Source: Armillaria gallica
Taxonomy: Eukaryota; Basidiomycota; Agaricomycetes; Agaricales; Physalacriaceae
Reading direction: 5' to 3'
DNA: 64,000 nucleotides
Assembly: GCA_037576215.1 (NCBI GenBank)
Contig: JBANDB010000022.1
Coordinates: 310,001 to 374,000, forward strand
This document shows, in pieces, positions 55,065 through 64,000 of this stretch (its first letter is position 1; every line of letters starts with the position of its first letter). The notes under the pieces were generated by a model. It was not told where the DNA came from. It ran no database searches and saw only the letters and a program-made list of their open reading frames with translations. A program made the translations under genes and the position numbers.

Positions 55065-56831
55065 CTAATAGGTATACCCAATGAACGTCCTGTAGATTTC
55101 GCAGCGTAAACCATCGCTAATCCACTGGCCTAGATCAATAAATGTTGACAGGTTAGCTCTGATACCGTTGTAATCCTCAAGACGTTGGGAGTCACCAACT
55201 ATCTCCACTGACCTCAGACGTGACACATCTGAACGTCCTGCCTCCAGAATCCACCGCGACCGAATCATATTGACCAGAGAAGGCAATCCCACTTGTTCAG
55301 CATTGCTCAACCTGATAGTGTGCAATCGTGGCACATTTATATTGCCGTAAGGATAATTCCAAGTGAGCGCAAGGATGATTTCCGGCGTAATGGCGTTCTT
55401 ATTCAGTTGGGAAAGTTTAAGTTCCTCGAGAGTGGGAGTTGTCCGAATGATGTGCAATAGATCGTCTGAATCAATGTAGCCGCGCATAAAACATAGGTGA
55501 GTGAGTGGCGGCAAGGAGCGATGGATAAGACCGCGGACTGCGGAGAATGTATCCAACTCTGCCACAGGAAATGGGCATACTACGTCGAGCTTCCGCAGTT
55601 GGGGTAAGGTCAACCTGTTCATGATCTGTGGTATCACTGTCACGTCTCCATCACACCTAGCGTTTGGCCAAAGATGCAGACTATGATAGTTCCGGCAAAT
55701 AGAAGGGAGTGCGACATCATGGAAAAACGTCGCAGGGAATCGCGAGTGACAGTCTAACACGCAGGACTTTAAGTTCACGAGCTGTTCTAGCATTCGAATG
55801 TGAATTGATGCTTGAGAGTGTCGAATGCGAAAGTATCTGCACATATAATCATTGATCTGGTGCCAGGGGAGCGAAAAGACACTTGGATCTATGATATCGA
55901 CACATGCGAAATTGCGCAGGCTTGGGCAAAACGCAAAGGAGTCTGAGCGCCGGGCGATCCCGTTTCCGTCAGTGGAGAGGAGGAAAAGGGTATGCAATGA
56001 TGGAAGAGAAAGTTGCAAAGATGGGATAGATTGAAGCTGCCTTGAAGGGAGGTTGAACCGAAGATACTGAATTCTGCTTGAGAACGAATGAAGCAGCATA
56101 ACGAGTTGAGAAGGGATTGCGCCGATGCTGGCAAATGCTTGTACACTTGGGGTAGAAATAGTAATTGTCAACGGATGATTCCCTGAACGATCCATCTGCC
56201 GTCCAAGCTTCCGGACATAGTTGTTAGCGTTTACCCCGAAATTCGAGCTTGTTACGAAAATTTCTATGTTTGACCGCAGGCTTGGGGAGTTAAGTAGTAT
56301 GTTCCTCCATTTGGAGCATACACCTTCAATGGCCCAAAGGGAATCTTCTGTCGGCTTAAAGTCCCAGCTATGGTTGGAAGACGTGCCAGCGCGTGGGCAC
56401 CAACTTGCCCGCAGGGACTTCGGTGGTTCGATAGTATGATGAAATATTCGCATCCATATCTCGGCCGGCACATGCCGGATAGGACTAAGAGGGGATTTCC
56501 ATATATGGGTCTCCGCTTCAAGCCGCAGATGCTCTTGTCGCAAAGCAAGCATCCTCTGCTCAGACGTGACAATCCGACGTTTCATATCAAGAATGACTTC
56601 CGCCAGTACTAATTCCTCTTCGTCAATGAGATCCATCAGCTGTTCGCTTGCGAATATCATGTCCCTCAGTGTGTCTGCTTCCTTTTCGGTTGGCGCGTGA
56701 TTGGAATTTTTCAAATGCGCAAGATCGGTTTTGGCGGAAGTGAAGTCAAATGAGGGAGATGTATTGTGAGGGGAGAAGTGATTAGGACAATCGCAACCCC
56801 TACAAGGGAGAGGCCCGAGGATGGAAGCCAT
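55065..56831 (-). CDS. F-box protein with N-terminal coiled coil, paralogue 2
   Basis: This intronless frame of 588 aa is parallel to the gene at 43836-45605 along its whole length. It has CRGCDCPNHF at residues 10-19, DLAHLKNSNHAPTEKEADTL, a coiled coil, and the F-box SPIRHVPAEIWMRIFHH. LRR-like segments follow (LQLSLPSLHTLFLLSTDGNG, TLEELKLSQLNKNAITPEII, NVPRLHTIRLSNAEQVGLPS). It is inferred to be an SCF ubiquitin-ligase receptor. A likely 5'-UTR intron (56896-56837, GTAAGT...TTCCAG) ends five bases before the ATG in a CCGCCATGG context. Both paralogues appear intact, so the pair has been kept while the DNA between them was repeatedly duplicated and damaged. Confidence 0.85.
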   Translation of the reverse strand: MASILGPLPCRGCDCPNHFSPHNTSPSFDFTSAKTDLAHLKNSNHAPTEKEADTLRDMIFASEQLMDLIDEEELVLAEVILDMKRRIVTSEQRMLALRQEHLRLEAETHIWKSPLSPIRHVPAEIWMRIFHHTIEPPKSLRASWCPRAGTSSNHSWDFKPTEDSLWAIEGVCSKWRNILLNSPSLRSNIEIFVTSSNFGVNANNYVRKLGRQMDRSGNHPLTITISTPSVQAFASIGAIPSQLVMLLHSFSSRIQYLRFNLPSRQLQSIPSLQLSLPSLHTLFLLSTDGNGIARRSDSFAFCPSLRNFACVDIIDPSVFSLPWHQINDYMCRYFRIRHSQASIHIRMLEQLVNLKSCVLDCHSRFPATFFHDVALPSICRNYHSLHLWPNARCDGDVTVIPQIMNRLTLPQLRKLDVVCPFPVAELDTFSAVRGLIHRSLPPLTHLCFMRGYIDSDDLLHIIRTTPTLEELKLSQLNKNAITPEIILALTWNYPYGNINVPRLHTIRLSNAEQVGLPSLVNMIRSRWILEAGRSDVSRLRSVEIVGDSQRLEDYNGIRANLSTFIDLGQWISDGLRCEIYRTFIGYTY

Positions 56832-56836
56832 GGCGG

Positions 56837-56896
56837 CTGGAAAATAGGCCTGGGTCAGGAAAATTTTACAGATGAGAAACTTAACATGTTACTTAC
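56837..56896 (-). other. Likely 5'-UTR intron of F-box paralogue 2
   Basis: On the minus strand, GTAAGT starts at 56896 and TTCCAG ends at 56837, followed by ccgccATGG. It corresponds in place to the 59-nt intron of paralogue 1. Confidence 0.6.
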
Positions 56897-59220
56897 AGGA
56901 GCACCTCAAGAGAATGATTTGGAGAGCTGCACTTTCGAACTGAGAGCGGCTACGATCCTATGATAGCAGGGAGAGAAAGACGAATGGACGACCGTGGGAG
57001 GAAGCGGGTCAGATGATCTCATCGAATCATCAGAACACGTTTTAGTAAACTCGAGTGGCGAACCTCTATGGGACTATTCATTGGAAGTCCTCGAGTATCC
57101 GATCGCAGTGTACAAATGGCTGACACGTTCTGTTCGGGGCCCGAGCAGAGTAGCACCACCGAAGAATCAATTTGCTAACCTAGCTCCGACTTAGAGATAG
57201 ATGTTCTCTTTCGGTATAATATCCTGACGTCCTTCAAGCGTACAGGTATGAAGTGTCGCAGGGGACGGCAATGGTACGCTATAGGCCTCGAGTTGGGGGT
57301 TTGTTGATATCCTGTCCTGGAAGCCGACAAATAGCATTGGGATCGTGACAAGCAGATGCGGCGCTGCATCAATAAATAAGTCCTGGTTCCTAATAGCTTC
57401 ATTATTGGTCTCAGGACCCAGCCATCGATTGCTCAAACTGGTGCATTGGGTCACTCGGAACTACAAAAGATTGACGACACGGAGTACAAGCGTCCAAACG
57501 TGCGCTGATTACGAAAAAATCGTTCGTCTCAAGCATAAGGGTCGCGCCGCAAAGCCAGACCCAACGAGCATTTTGTGAAGACGAGCCAACATCTTCCAAC
57601 AACAGCAAGAGAGAAATGATGGCCGGTAAAAGCCACAATACTCACATAGCTCTTGGTCAACCCCTGACACGATCCGGAACGCATCACGCAGAAACGTATC
57701 AAGCTCGGCTTGGACGTACTAAGAAATAATATCGACGAGGCTCTGAGAAAGAGCTTTCATTTGTACGGCATTGCGGGCACAAGGTCAGGAAACGAGTTCC
57801 GTCAATGTTTGGCAAATATGAGGAATCTCCGTGGCTTTGAGACGAGAATAGTGAAAAGAAAGATATGCATCATGATATTTGCTAGGAACGCGACAACCTG
57901 TATGCCAATCTTGACCTCCCGAATGTCAATTCCATCTTTTGACCAACAGGCACCTGCGTTACAGGGGAACGGCGACGGAAAAATTATCGTGCTGCAGATA
58001 GAAAGTAAGGAGCAGTGTGCTGATATCATTTGTCTTGGAAGCGGAGCAGGGATCGCGACTGGTGGACAAGGGCGCATGCGCAGTAAGGCGGCATCAATGA
58101 ACCGGTCCTGATTACGAAAAGCTGGATTTCTATATTGACCGCTCCCATCGCTATCGACAGCATCGCAGATCAAGAACAATCAAGGCGGGAGGCGGCCATG
58201 AAACTAGGGCATCAGCATCGCCTCAGGAAAATCTTTGAACGGCACAAAGTCAATCAATGACTAGGTGGTAAGCTGAATGAGAGATTTGAAAAGATGAGCC
58301 GATGTCTCTACACTGGCTTCCAGCAAAAAGCGAAGATGCCACGGCGACAAGTTCCCCTGTGCGCGGGAAAGGCCACAGTATCGATTCGAGGAAGGACGTT
58401 CGCGAGGGGAAATGGTGGACGGCAATCCCTTCTACCGTATCACGAGCGATTAGGCGTAGCATCTCTGTAGACATCTAGTGAGCACGGTGAATCTTCTCGG
58501 TTCCGTGATGAGAGACCGTTATCGATAATGAAACAAAAGATACGAATTATCGCAATCGTAGAAGAGACTGGGTGAACGGATATTGAATGGAGACCGCGCT
58601 TGGGGTGTCTTGTCATGGAATGAAGACGACGTGTAATTTGACGGATGAATACCGCGAGTACCAGGCAAAGACGAGGCAAGTCTTCTGATAAGGTTGGCGT
58701 AAGCTTTACCTAAAACGAAAGATAGCATGCACAATTTCTCACATCAAAGCCGATATAAAGGATGTTGCAGAAAGGTCGCCACATTTCACCCAGAGTGGTC
58801 TGGTTTCAAAGATTAGATGGCAAGTAGAAACATTGGAACGGGTACACTCACTTACTGCGAACCCACGTTGCTACCGCCCGGGGACCTTCTTGTCACATTT
58901 GCCCTGCAGAATTTGATCGGTTTTGCGTGTAACGTTCGCATCTCCTGCAGTGCTCCAGGGTGCCGCCGTAGCGTATCTAGCTGACGAGGAGAGCAGGGCT
59001 GTCGGATGGAACATCGCTCGCTCAAGGAAATCCCGTCGCCGAGTGACGCTGTTCCACACCGTAGCCACTCGCCCCCGAAAAACTACCTTGTTCATCGGCA
59101 TAGATGGGATCACAACCGAAGAAGAAGAGGCATAGCACTGAGAAAAATTAGTCATACGGGGCGACAAAATGGAAAGAGAACTCACTGAATGCTTACACAT
59201 TTTCTCTCCCTCGCCGAGCT
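56897..59220 (-). other. Region of fragmentary minus-strand coding-like sequence
   Basis: Two segments share a RNQDxFIDAA motif (about 57365-57390 and 58090-58110), followed by hydrophobic stretches (APHLLVTIPMLFVGFQDR in one, IQVVAFLANIMMHIFLFTIL in the other). Near 58660-58720 the frame reads SFVLGKAYANLIRRLASSLP, which resembles the last helix of fungal DUF6533/DUF6534 membrane proteins. Starts, phases and order do not join into a gene. I suspect decayed membrane-protein genes, with low certainty. Confidence 0.25.
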
Positions 59221-60207
59221 TCAGGTGCAGTCATCCTTTGACCACCCTTGCGGCACGTTATTCCTGTCCAAGGGGGGATCCTTATGAATAGCGCAAAGGA
59301 AGGTCGGGTGAAGGACGCTGTTGTCTTGAAAGACATCAGCCCTAGGCGACTCGACTGTTTTGTTCAGCGCTAGCGTCGGACATTCGTTTTACGTTGCGGG
59401 TGTCGCAAGAGAGTATGTCGATGCAGAGGCATAAAAGGACGCGACGCTGGAGTCGGTGCCTGCAGTCGTTGCCAAGAGGGCTCATACTCTGTCTGATAGG
59501 CACAGAACGAAGCAAAGAACCCCTGAAGCGGTGTTCATCTAACATCCGGCAATTCTGGGCTACCCGCTTAGCACATATAAACCAGCATAACCCTGCTACT
59601 ACCAGAACAAGGTCAGACTGCAGGTGTAAAGAGCATTCGAAGGGACATATTTACTTCGAATGACCCTTATCTCTCCCTTCCAGTTGACGTGTTCGTTTTG
59701 CCGACGACGCTCGCACAACGTTAACGTCTCTTGAGCCTCGAGGAACTGCCGCGTCGATGGCAGGATCAGTCTCCCAGGAAATTAACGCGTCGCCGTCTAT
59801 GCTATTGATGAGAAAAGAAAATGATCCTTGAACGAAATTTCAAGCAAGGTGTGCAGAGCTTGGAATTTGTTACTTATTCCTGGCGTTGTCACCGGAGAAA
59901 GAAGAAAATGTGCTATGCGGGCAGTAGCGCTAGGGAATTGGTGAACACGACGAGCATGGTAAAATAGTGGGTTGGCTCACAGAGAAATCAATTCTGTGAA
60001 TTGCACGCTTTTTGCCTCTTTATCGTTGTTCGAGGTTCAGTCATCGTATCTGGACACGCATGTAGCCACCTTCATCCGTCGGTAAGCATGTTCTCCCTCG
60101 TCTCAACCAACTTCATCCGGTCTTTGTATATTGTATAAGGGTGTGGTGTTGGAGGTTGATAGCAAATCGGTAGGCGCTGGGTTTTCCGCGAGAATGGCTG
60201 TCGAGAC
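59221..60207. other. Intergenic stretch without a supported gene
   Basis: Only short frames are present, with no splice or promoter context and no repeats noticed. Confidence 0.45.
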
Positions 60208-60384
60208 TAAATGACTGCTCATCGTGGTACTGACATTGCGGCACCGAATGACTCGACATACGCGTATTTGTCGCATTAGAGGAATGGGGCTACAAGACAA
60301 ATGAGCACAATCGATATAAAATGGAGAAAAGTACACACGACAATCGTCTTTACTGGCCAAGTCGTCCGTCTCATGCGCATATAA
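60208..60384 (+). repeat. Direct repeat, left copy (partner 63782-63960)
   Basis: This is a segment of about 177 bp with a GAGGAATGGGGCTAC core, AAAAGTACACACG and CCAAGTCGTCCGTCTCATGCG. All are found in the same order and orientation at 63782-63960. In both copies a minus-strand frame reads HETDDLA...DCRVYFS...SPIPLM...CRNVSTT. The repeats flank the DUF4436 gene and could be remnants of a mobile element or the edges of a duplication. Confidence 0.7.
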
Positions 60385-61179
60385 CGCCGATCACCTTCAG
60401 CCTCAAACCTTGCCATCCAGCACTCCTTGTCGCCAAACCGGTCATAACAAAGTATAGCTGAGGCGGAGATGCTGGACGAGCCCGCTGCAAGAGTTGTTTC
60501 TTTCGCATTTTCTTGAAAACAACGAAGAGAAGGCAAGTGTTCGTTCCCGGTCGGTCAGGGTGGTGGAAGGTAAAGAAATGGTCGCGAGTGTGACTTCTGG
60601 ACTGTAGATCATCATAGGTACGAAAGCCATGGTCAAAAAACTGCGCCGGTTACGCGGAAGGAGGAAGTGCACTAGCAGGAGTTGCCGTGTCGGGAGCCGG
60701 AATCGAAGCGAAAGTTTTGCCCTTCACAATGACGACGTCCCAAAGAGGAAGTCCTTGGATGACCCCCGGTGTTCCTTATTAGGACCGCATACCGGTTTTC
60801 TAAACTCTAAACTCTAAACAGTGACACATGACCTCAACTCAACGATTTACGACCACCGTGTCACTGTAAGTATCCCCACCTACTGGCAACCAAGTCCACC
60901 ACCATCAACAACACTGACGACGCACCCACCACCCTCCTTTCTCATCAGCTCTCCCATCGGCTGCATGCCGCCGCCGACTTGTGACTTGGCTAATGATTCG
61001 AAATCGTATATCGCAACTTCTCAGAGGTCAGAAATCAGGACTATCGACAGCGGTTCGCACGCGACTATCGCCTGACCGATGCGCTGGCCATTACTGGCGT
61101 CCGGATTCTCGCGTTCTGGGACCGATGTTCGTCATGGGAGAATATAAGTAACTATATCTACTAGTTAGAGTGGTGCAAC
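60385..61179. other. Stretch without a supported gene
   Basis: A minus-strand frame (60442-60672, MAFVPMMIYSPEVTLATISL) reads protein-like and might be a first exon running into the repeat, but no complete model was found. An AACTCTAAACTCTAAAC short repeat is present near 60802-60818. Confidence 0.4.
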
Positions 61180-61442
61180 AATACTATACTATTTCGATTG
61201 TAGCTTCATGGGGTGTTACGCGTTACGCTATATCGCCAAATGACTAGAGGTCCATTCACTGAGAAATGGTGTAAAGTTACTATATTTAGGGTCTCCGGCG
61301 CCAGCCGCACCCGAAAATTTACCATTTTAAGCGCATACTACCTCTGCGAAGCGCCTGTTACGCGTTACGAAATACCGGGAGCTTCACTTCACGAGGCCCT
61401 GTTACGCGTTATGTGAATTAACGGTCGAAATAGTACAGTATT
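61180..61442. mobile_element. Putative MITE with 18-bp terminal inverted repeats
   Basis: AATACTATACTATTTCGA (61180-61197) is matched by the reverse complement of 61425-61442 with one mismatch. Inside, the palindromic word GTTACGCGTTA occurs three times (about 61214, 61358 and 61401). Size, terminal repeats and absence of coding suit a miniature DNA transposon. No target-site duplication could be identified, so the borders are tentative. Confidence 0.5.
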
Positions 61443-61848
61443 CTTAAGTATTTTCTTTGAATAAATACAGAATTAGCACTCCTTTTACTCCTTGTCAGCC
61501 TGACAGATAACAGGTAAGTAAGCTCTGTAAAACTTGTTAAATTTTCTCTTCGATGCCACCCAACCACACTGGACTTCCCCACGAGTGTCACGGAATACCG
61601 GCGGCCATGTCATAGCATACCATGCATCAATTTCACAAATCCGCATCGCAGTCCGGATGAGAGCACAATACCAAAGGTATCAAACGGGAAGCGTGGAATA
61701 TCCAAGGGCACGATGTCTTCCATACAACATGTCTACACATTATGGGTCTTCGTGGCATGGAGAATTGAACATCTCGTACAAGTTGACGCTTTCATTGTCA
61801 TCACCTAACAACATAGCTGTTGGGCCACGGCCACGGGGAGAAAACTGC

Positions 61849-61855
61849 TATAAAG
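61849..61855 (+). promoter_or_regulatory. TATA box of the DUF4436 gene
   Basis: TATAAAG lies 67 bp upstream of the ATG at 61922. Confidence 0.5.
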
Positions 61856-61921
61856 TCTTACATTTGGCCAGTGAACTTCATTATCCCACATTCCCTAGCT
61901 CACTCCCGTATTCCAAGTATC

Positions 61922-63610
61922 ATGTCTGACGAGGAAATGGCCAGGCCTCAAAGCCCATCGAAAGTTTTTCATTGCTTAATCTTCTCTCTCTCATTCGTCG
62001 TCATTGTTCCAATTTTATGCATTACACTCGCTCTGGGATTACCCCCCGGTGGTGAGCTTTCGTATACTAGGGATCTGGCATCGAAGGACATAAACAGAAC
62101 TGTAAGACCGATCCTCCTTCATTAATGAACAGTGGTCACTCATACTATTCGAAGATTTATATCATAGCTGACCTGATCTCAGTCGATATTCCGAATGCTG
62201 CCATGGTCGTGGATTGGTATATCGATCAGGATACCTGCAAAGTTAATTGTACAGACATCGATATCTTTGACACGTAAGTCTCTTCATTCATGGCTCCCAA
62301 AAAAACACCTTGTTTAAATAGTGCCTTTTTCCAGGAACCTTTTCTCGTCAGACCACAATAATGATCACAGTCCCTATAATACCAACGTACCGACGGAACC
62401 TATCTTCAAGTGGAATGCATCTTATCCGAACGATCTTGACCTTCGGCGCAACATTCCCGTATTCAGCACGAACCTCATTGTTCTACCATATGACGACGAT
62501 GGCTCCACACACAGTCGGAGGAGCATCGTCTATTACCCTTTCGACAGGTGTGTTCTCCAAAGTGTGGCCATTCTTCATCTAATGTATTTCACCCGGGGCA
62601 TCTCAGTTACGGTGCTTTTATAATTGCATTTGCTCAGGAAGCAGTAACAAATCAGTCAGTATCTATCTCCATTATTTCAGCGTCTGGACGGGCATTGTAA
62701 GCTTCCTCTCGCCTCCTACAATGGCCACATGACGGAACCTCTTTCAGTGGCCTCAACATTATAGCTGATATTAACGAGAAAGACGTCGCCCACTGGGAGG
62801 CAGGGACCTTCTTGCAGGAACCCATCGTGGTAATTCTGACCTTCAAACGCAGCACACTAGTTATCGTGTATTGTCTCATAGTCACTCTCATATTTTGTCC
62901 GTGTTCGCCTCTTACACTTCCATACGCTCATGAACCTTCAATGTATGGATAGGGCTAGTCACTCTCATGATCTGCTTCGTCATGATTGCCACAGTAGTCT
63001 TCGGCTTCCGACAACGGAACGAGATATTTATAGTCCCCATTGGCACCGTCTTTGCGTTCACCCAACTGCGATCCACCATGCCTGGAGCTCCCGAAGGTTT
63101 TGGTACGTTATTTATTTTTCTCTGCAGGACATTAGCTCTAACCCAGATAACCCAGGCGACATTCTCGGTATGTCTGTGCTTCATACTTAACAATGACCGT
63201 GGACCGATCTATCTCTTCTCAATACAGACATTGTGGGGTTACTACCATGCCTCATCCTTCTGTCGATCTCTGTATGTGAATGGCATCACTTATGCCCAAA
63301 CTCTTACGTTCATTCATATTACAGGCTGTGTCAATGGTTGGCGTCTATTTATTCGCTAACCCAGATGATCCGTCTCGTAGGTCCTTCACTTGGGGCGAAT
63401 TAGGTACGTTTTCATCAATAACTTGAGGAAATAATTTTTGATGAGCTCTCAGAGAATGCCTTGCATCATTATATCCAGCATGTTTGGATTACTGTGGAAG
63501 AATGGGTACAGCGTGTTCGTTTTCGCATCATGATGGCGAAACGGATTCTGAGGCCACCTTACAATATTGAGATTCCCTTGACAGATACTGTTCTCGAAAA
63601 TCCGGCTTGA
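61922..63610 (+). CDS. DUF4436-type multi-pass membrane protein
   Basis: Ten exons (61922-62051, 62168-62273, 62335-62547, 62607-62696, 62748-62896, 62953-63102, 63147-63167, 63228-63271, 63325-63403, 63453-63610) give 379 aa in phase. One N-terminal transmembrane helix (IFSLSFVVIVPILCITLALG) is followed by an extracytoplasmic domain of about 170 aa (ISVDIPNAAMVVDWYIDQDT, TEPIFKWNASYPNDLDLRRN, IVYYPFDSYGAFIIAFAQEA). Then come three helices (STLVIVYCLIVTLIFWLVTL, MICFVMIATVVFGFR, IVGLLPCLILLSISAVSMVG). The tail contains the family motif NPDDPSRRSFTWGELE and ends in a basic amphipathic segment. This is the DUF4436 plan; function unknown. The first intron is the least certain. Its donor at 62052 (GTGAGC, 116-nt intron) is needed to keep phase, whereas a donor at 62102 would shift the frame. 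Exon 7 is only 21 nt. Confidence 0.82.
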
Positions 63611-63781
63611 GCTTCAATGTGCTGCGGGACTGGACCTATTAAGAATGTACGAAGTAGATACTAAACTAAAGCCTAAACGGTTCGAGACCATCCAAGAACG
63701 CGAATGAGTACGGACACCAAAAATGGTGCCACACGCTGGGTGGTATTTACTATTACCACAATCAAGCTCCAACTCTCAGCG

Positions 63782-63960
63782 GTTACCACTCACCGTGGTA
63801 CTAACATTGCGGCATTGAACGACTCGGGATCCGCGTATTTTTTTCATCAGAGGAATGGGGCTACTCGACCAATGAGCGCAACCAGTATAACAGGAAGAAA
63901 AGTACACACGGCAATCGTTTCCACCGGCCAAGTCGTCCGTCTCATGCGTATGCAAGGACC
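63782..63960 (+). repeat. Direct repeat, right copy (partner 60208-60384)
   Basis: The sequence is collinear with 60208-60384 from a CACTCACCGTGGTACTAACATTGCGG start to CTCATGCG. It lies about 170 bp beyond the DUF4436 stop codon. The remaining 40 bp of the window show nothing further. Confidence 0.7.
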
Positions 63961-64000
63961 TTTACTCGTAAGAAGTTCGGCCTCTAAACTCATCCAGCGC

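Noticed and set aside
1..64000. tRNA, rRNA and CRISPR features
   Set aside because: Scanning by eye for the tRNA B-box (GGTTCRANNCC), rRNA segments and regularly spaced repeats gave nothing convincing. A covariance-model search would be needed to exclude tRNAs formally.

Overview
The window is nuclear DNA of a filamentous basidiomycete, most likely an Agaricomycete. Genes carry many short GT-AG introns of about 48-60 nt. Recognisable families are ones typical of mushroom-forming fungi: DUF6699, DUF6533, DUF4436, F-box/coiled-coil proteins, MYND-finger proteins, an NTF2-like protein and a secreted glycoprotein-type protein. Two housekeeping genes, MED21 and a syntaxin-6/TLG1-type t-SNARE, anchor the assignment. 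The genus cannot be told from the sequence. There is no prokaryotic or CRISPR-like content. Splice models were derived by hand and chosen so that intron phases agree throughout.

Left part (1-14.6 kb): a DUF6699-like gene, decayed coding fragments (2.6-4.8 kb), a solo LTR with a GAATG target duplication, a 506-bp hAT-type element with a perfect 8-bp duplication, a ten-exon glycoprotein/TM gene with micro-exons, a dead multi-RRM gene on the minus strand, a 1.08-kb Mutator-like element with a perfect 9-bp duplication, and an intact 8-amino-7-oxononanoate synthase-like gene.

Middle part (14.6-31.3 kb): the most gene-dense stretch. It holds an NTF2-like gene, the t-SNARE, a MYND gene and its truncated copy, a DUF6533 membrane protein, a C2H2 zinc-finger protein, a type I membrane protein, an F-box/LRR-like gene and MED21. 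A decayed gene follows (31.3-32.1 kb). From 32 to 43.8 kb only one small four-exon gene (36.3-36.9 kb) is convincing.

Right part (43.8-64 kb): two paralogous F-box genes (43.8-45.6 and 55.1-56.8 kb) bracket a duplicated locus. It contains a second dead RRM gene and four copies of a gene for a small secreted eight-cysteine protein. The copies form two divergent pairs made by tandem duplication of about 2.6 kb. One copy is intact. The other three decay in different ways, one of them through a 98-bp fold-back insertion in its first intron. The RRM pseudogene and a flanking repeat also occur at 2.6-10.3 kb in reversed order and on flipped strands, which suggests an inverted segmental duplication. 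The window ends with a ten-exon DUF4436 gene flanked by two direct repeats.

No metabolic pathway or gene cluster is evident. The most distinctive feature is the birth-and-death locus of secreted cysteine-rich proteins between the F-box twins, which I cannot assign to a known family.
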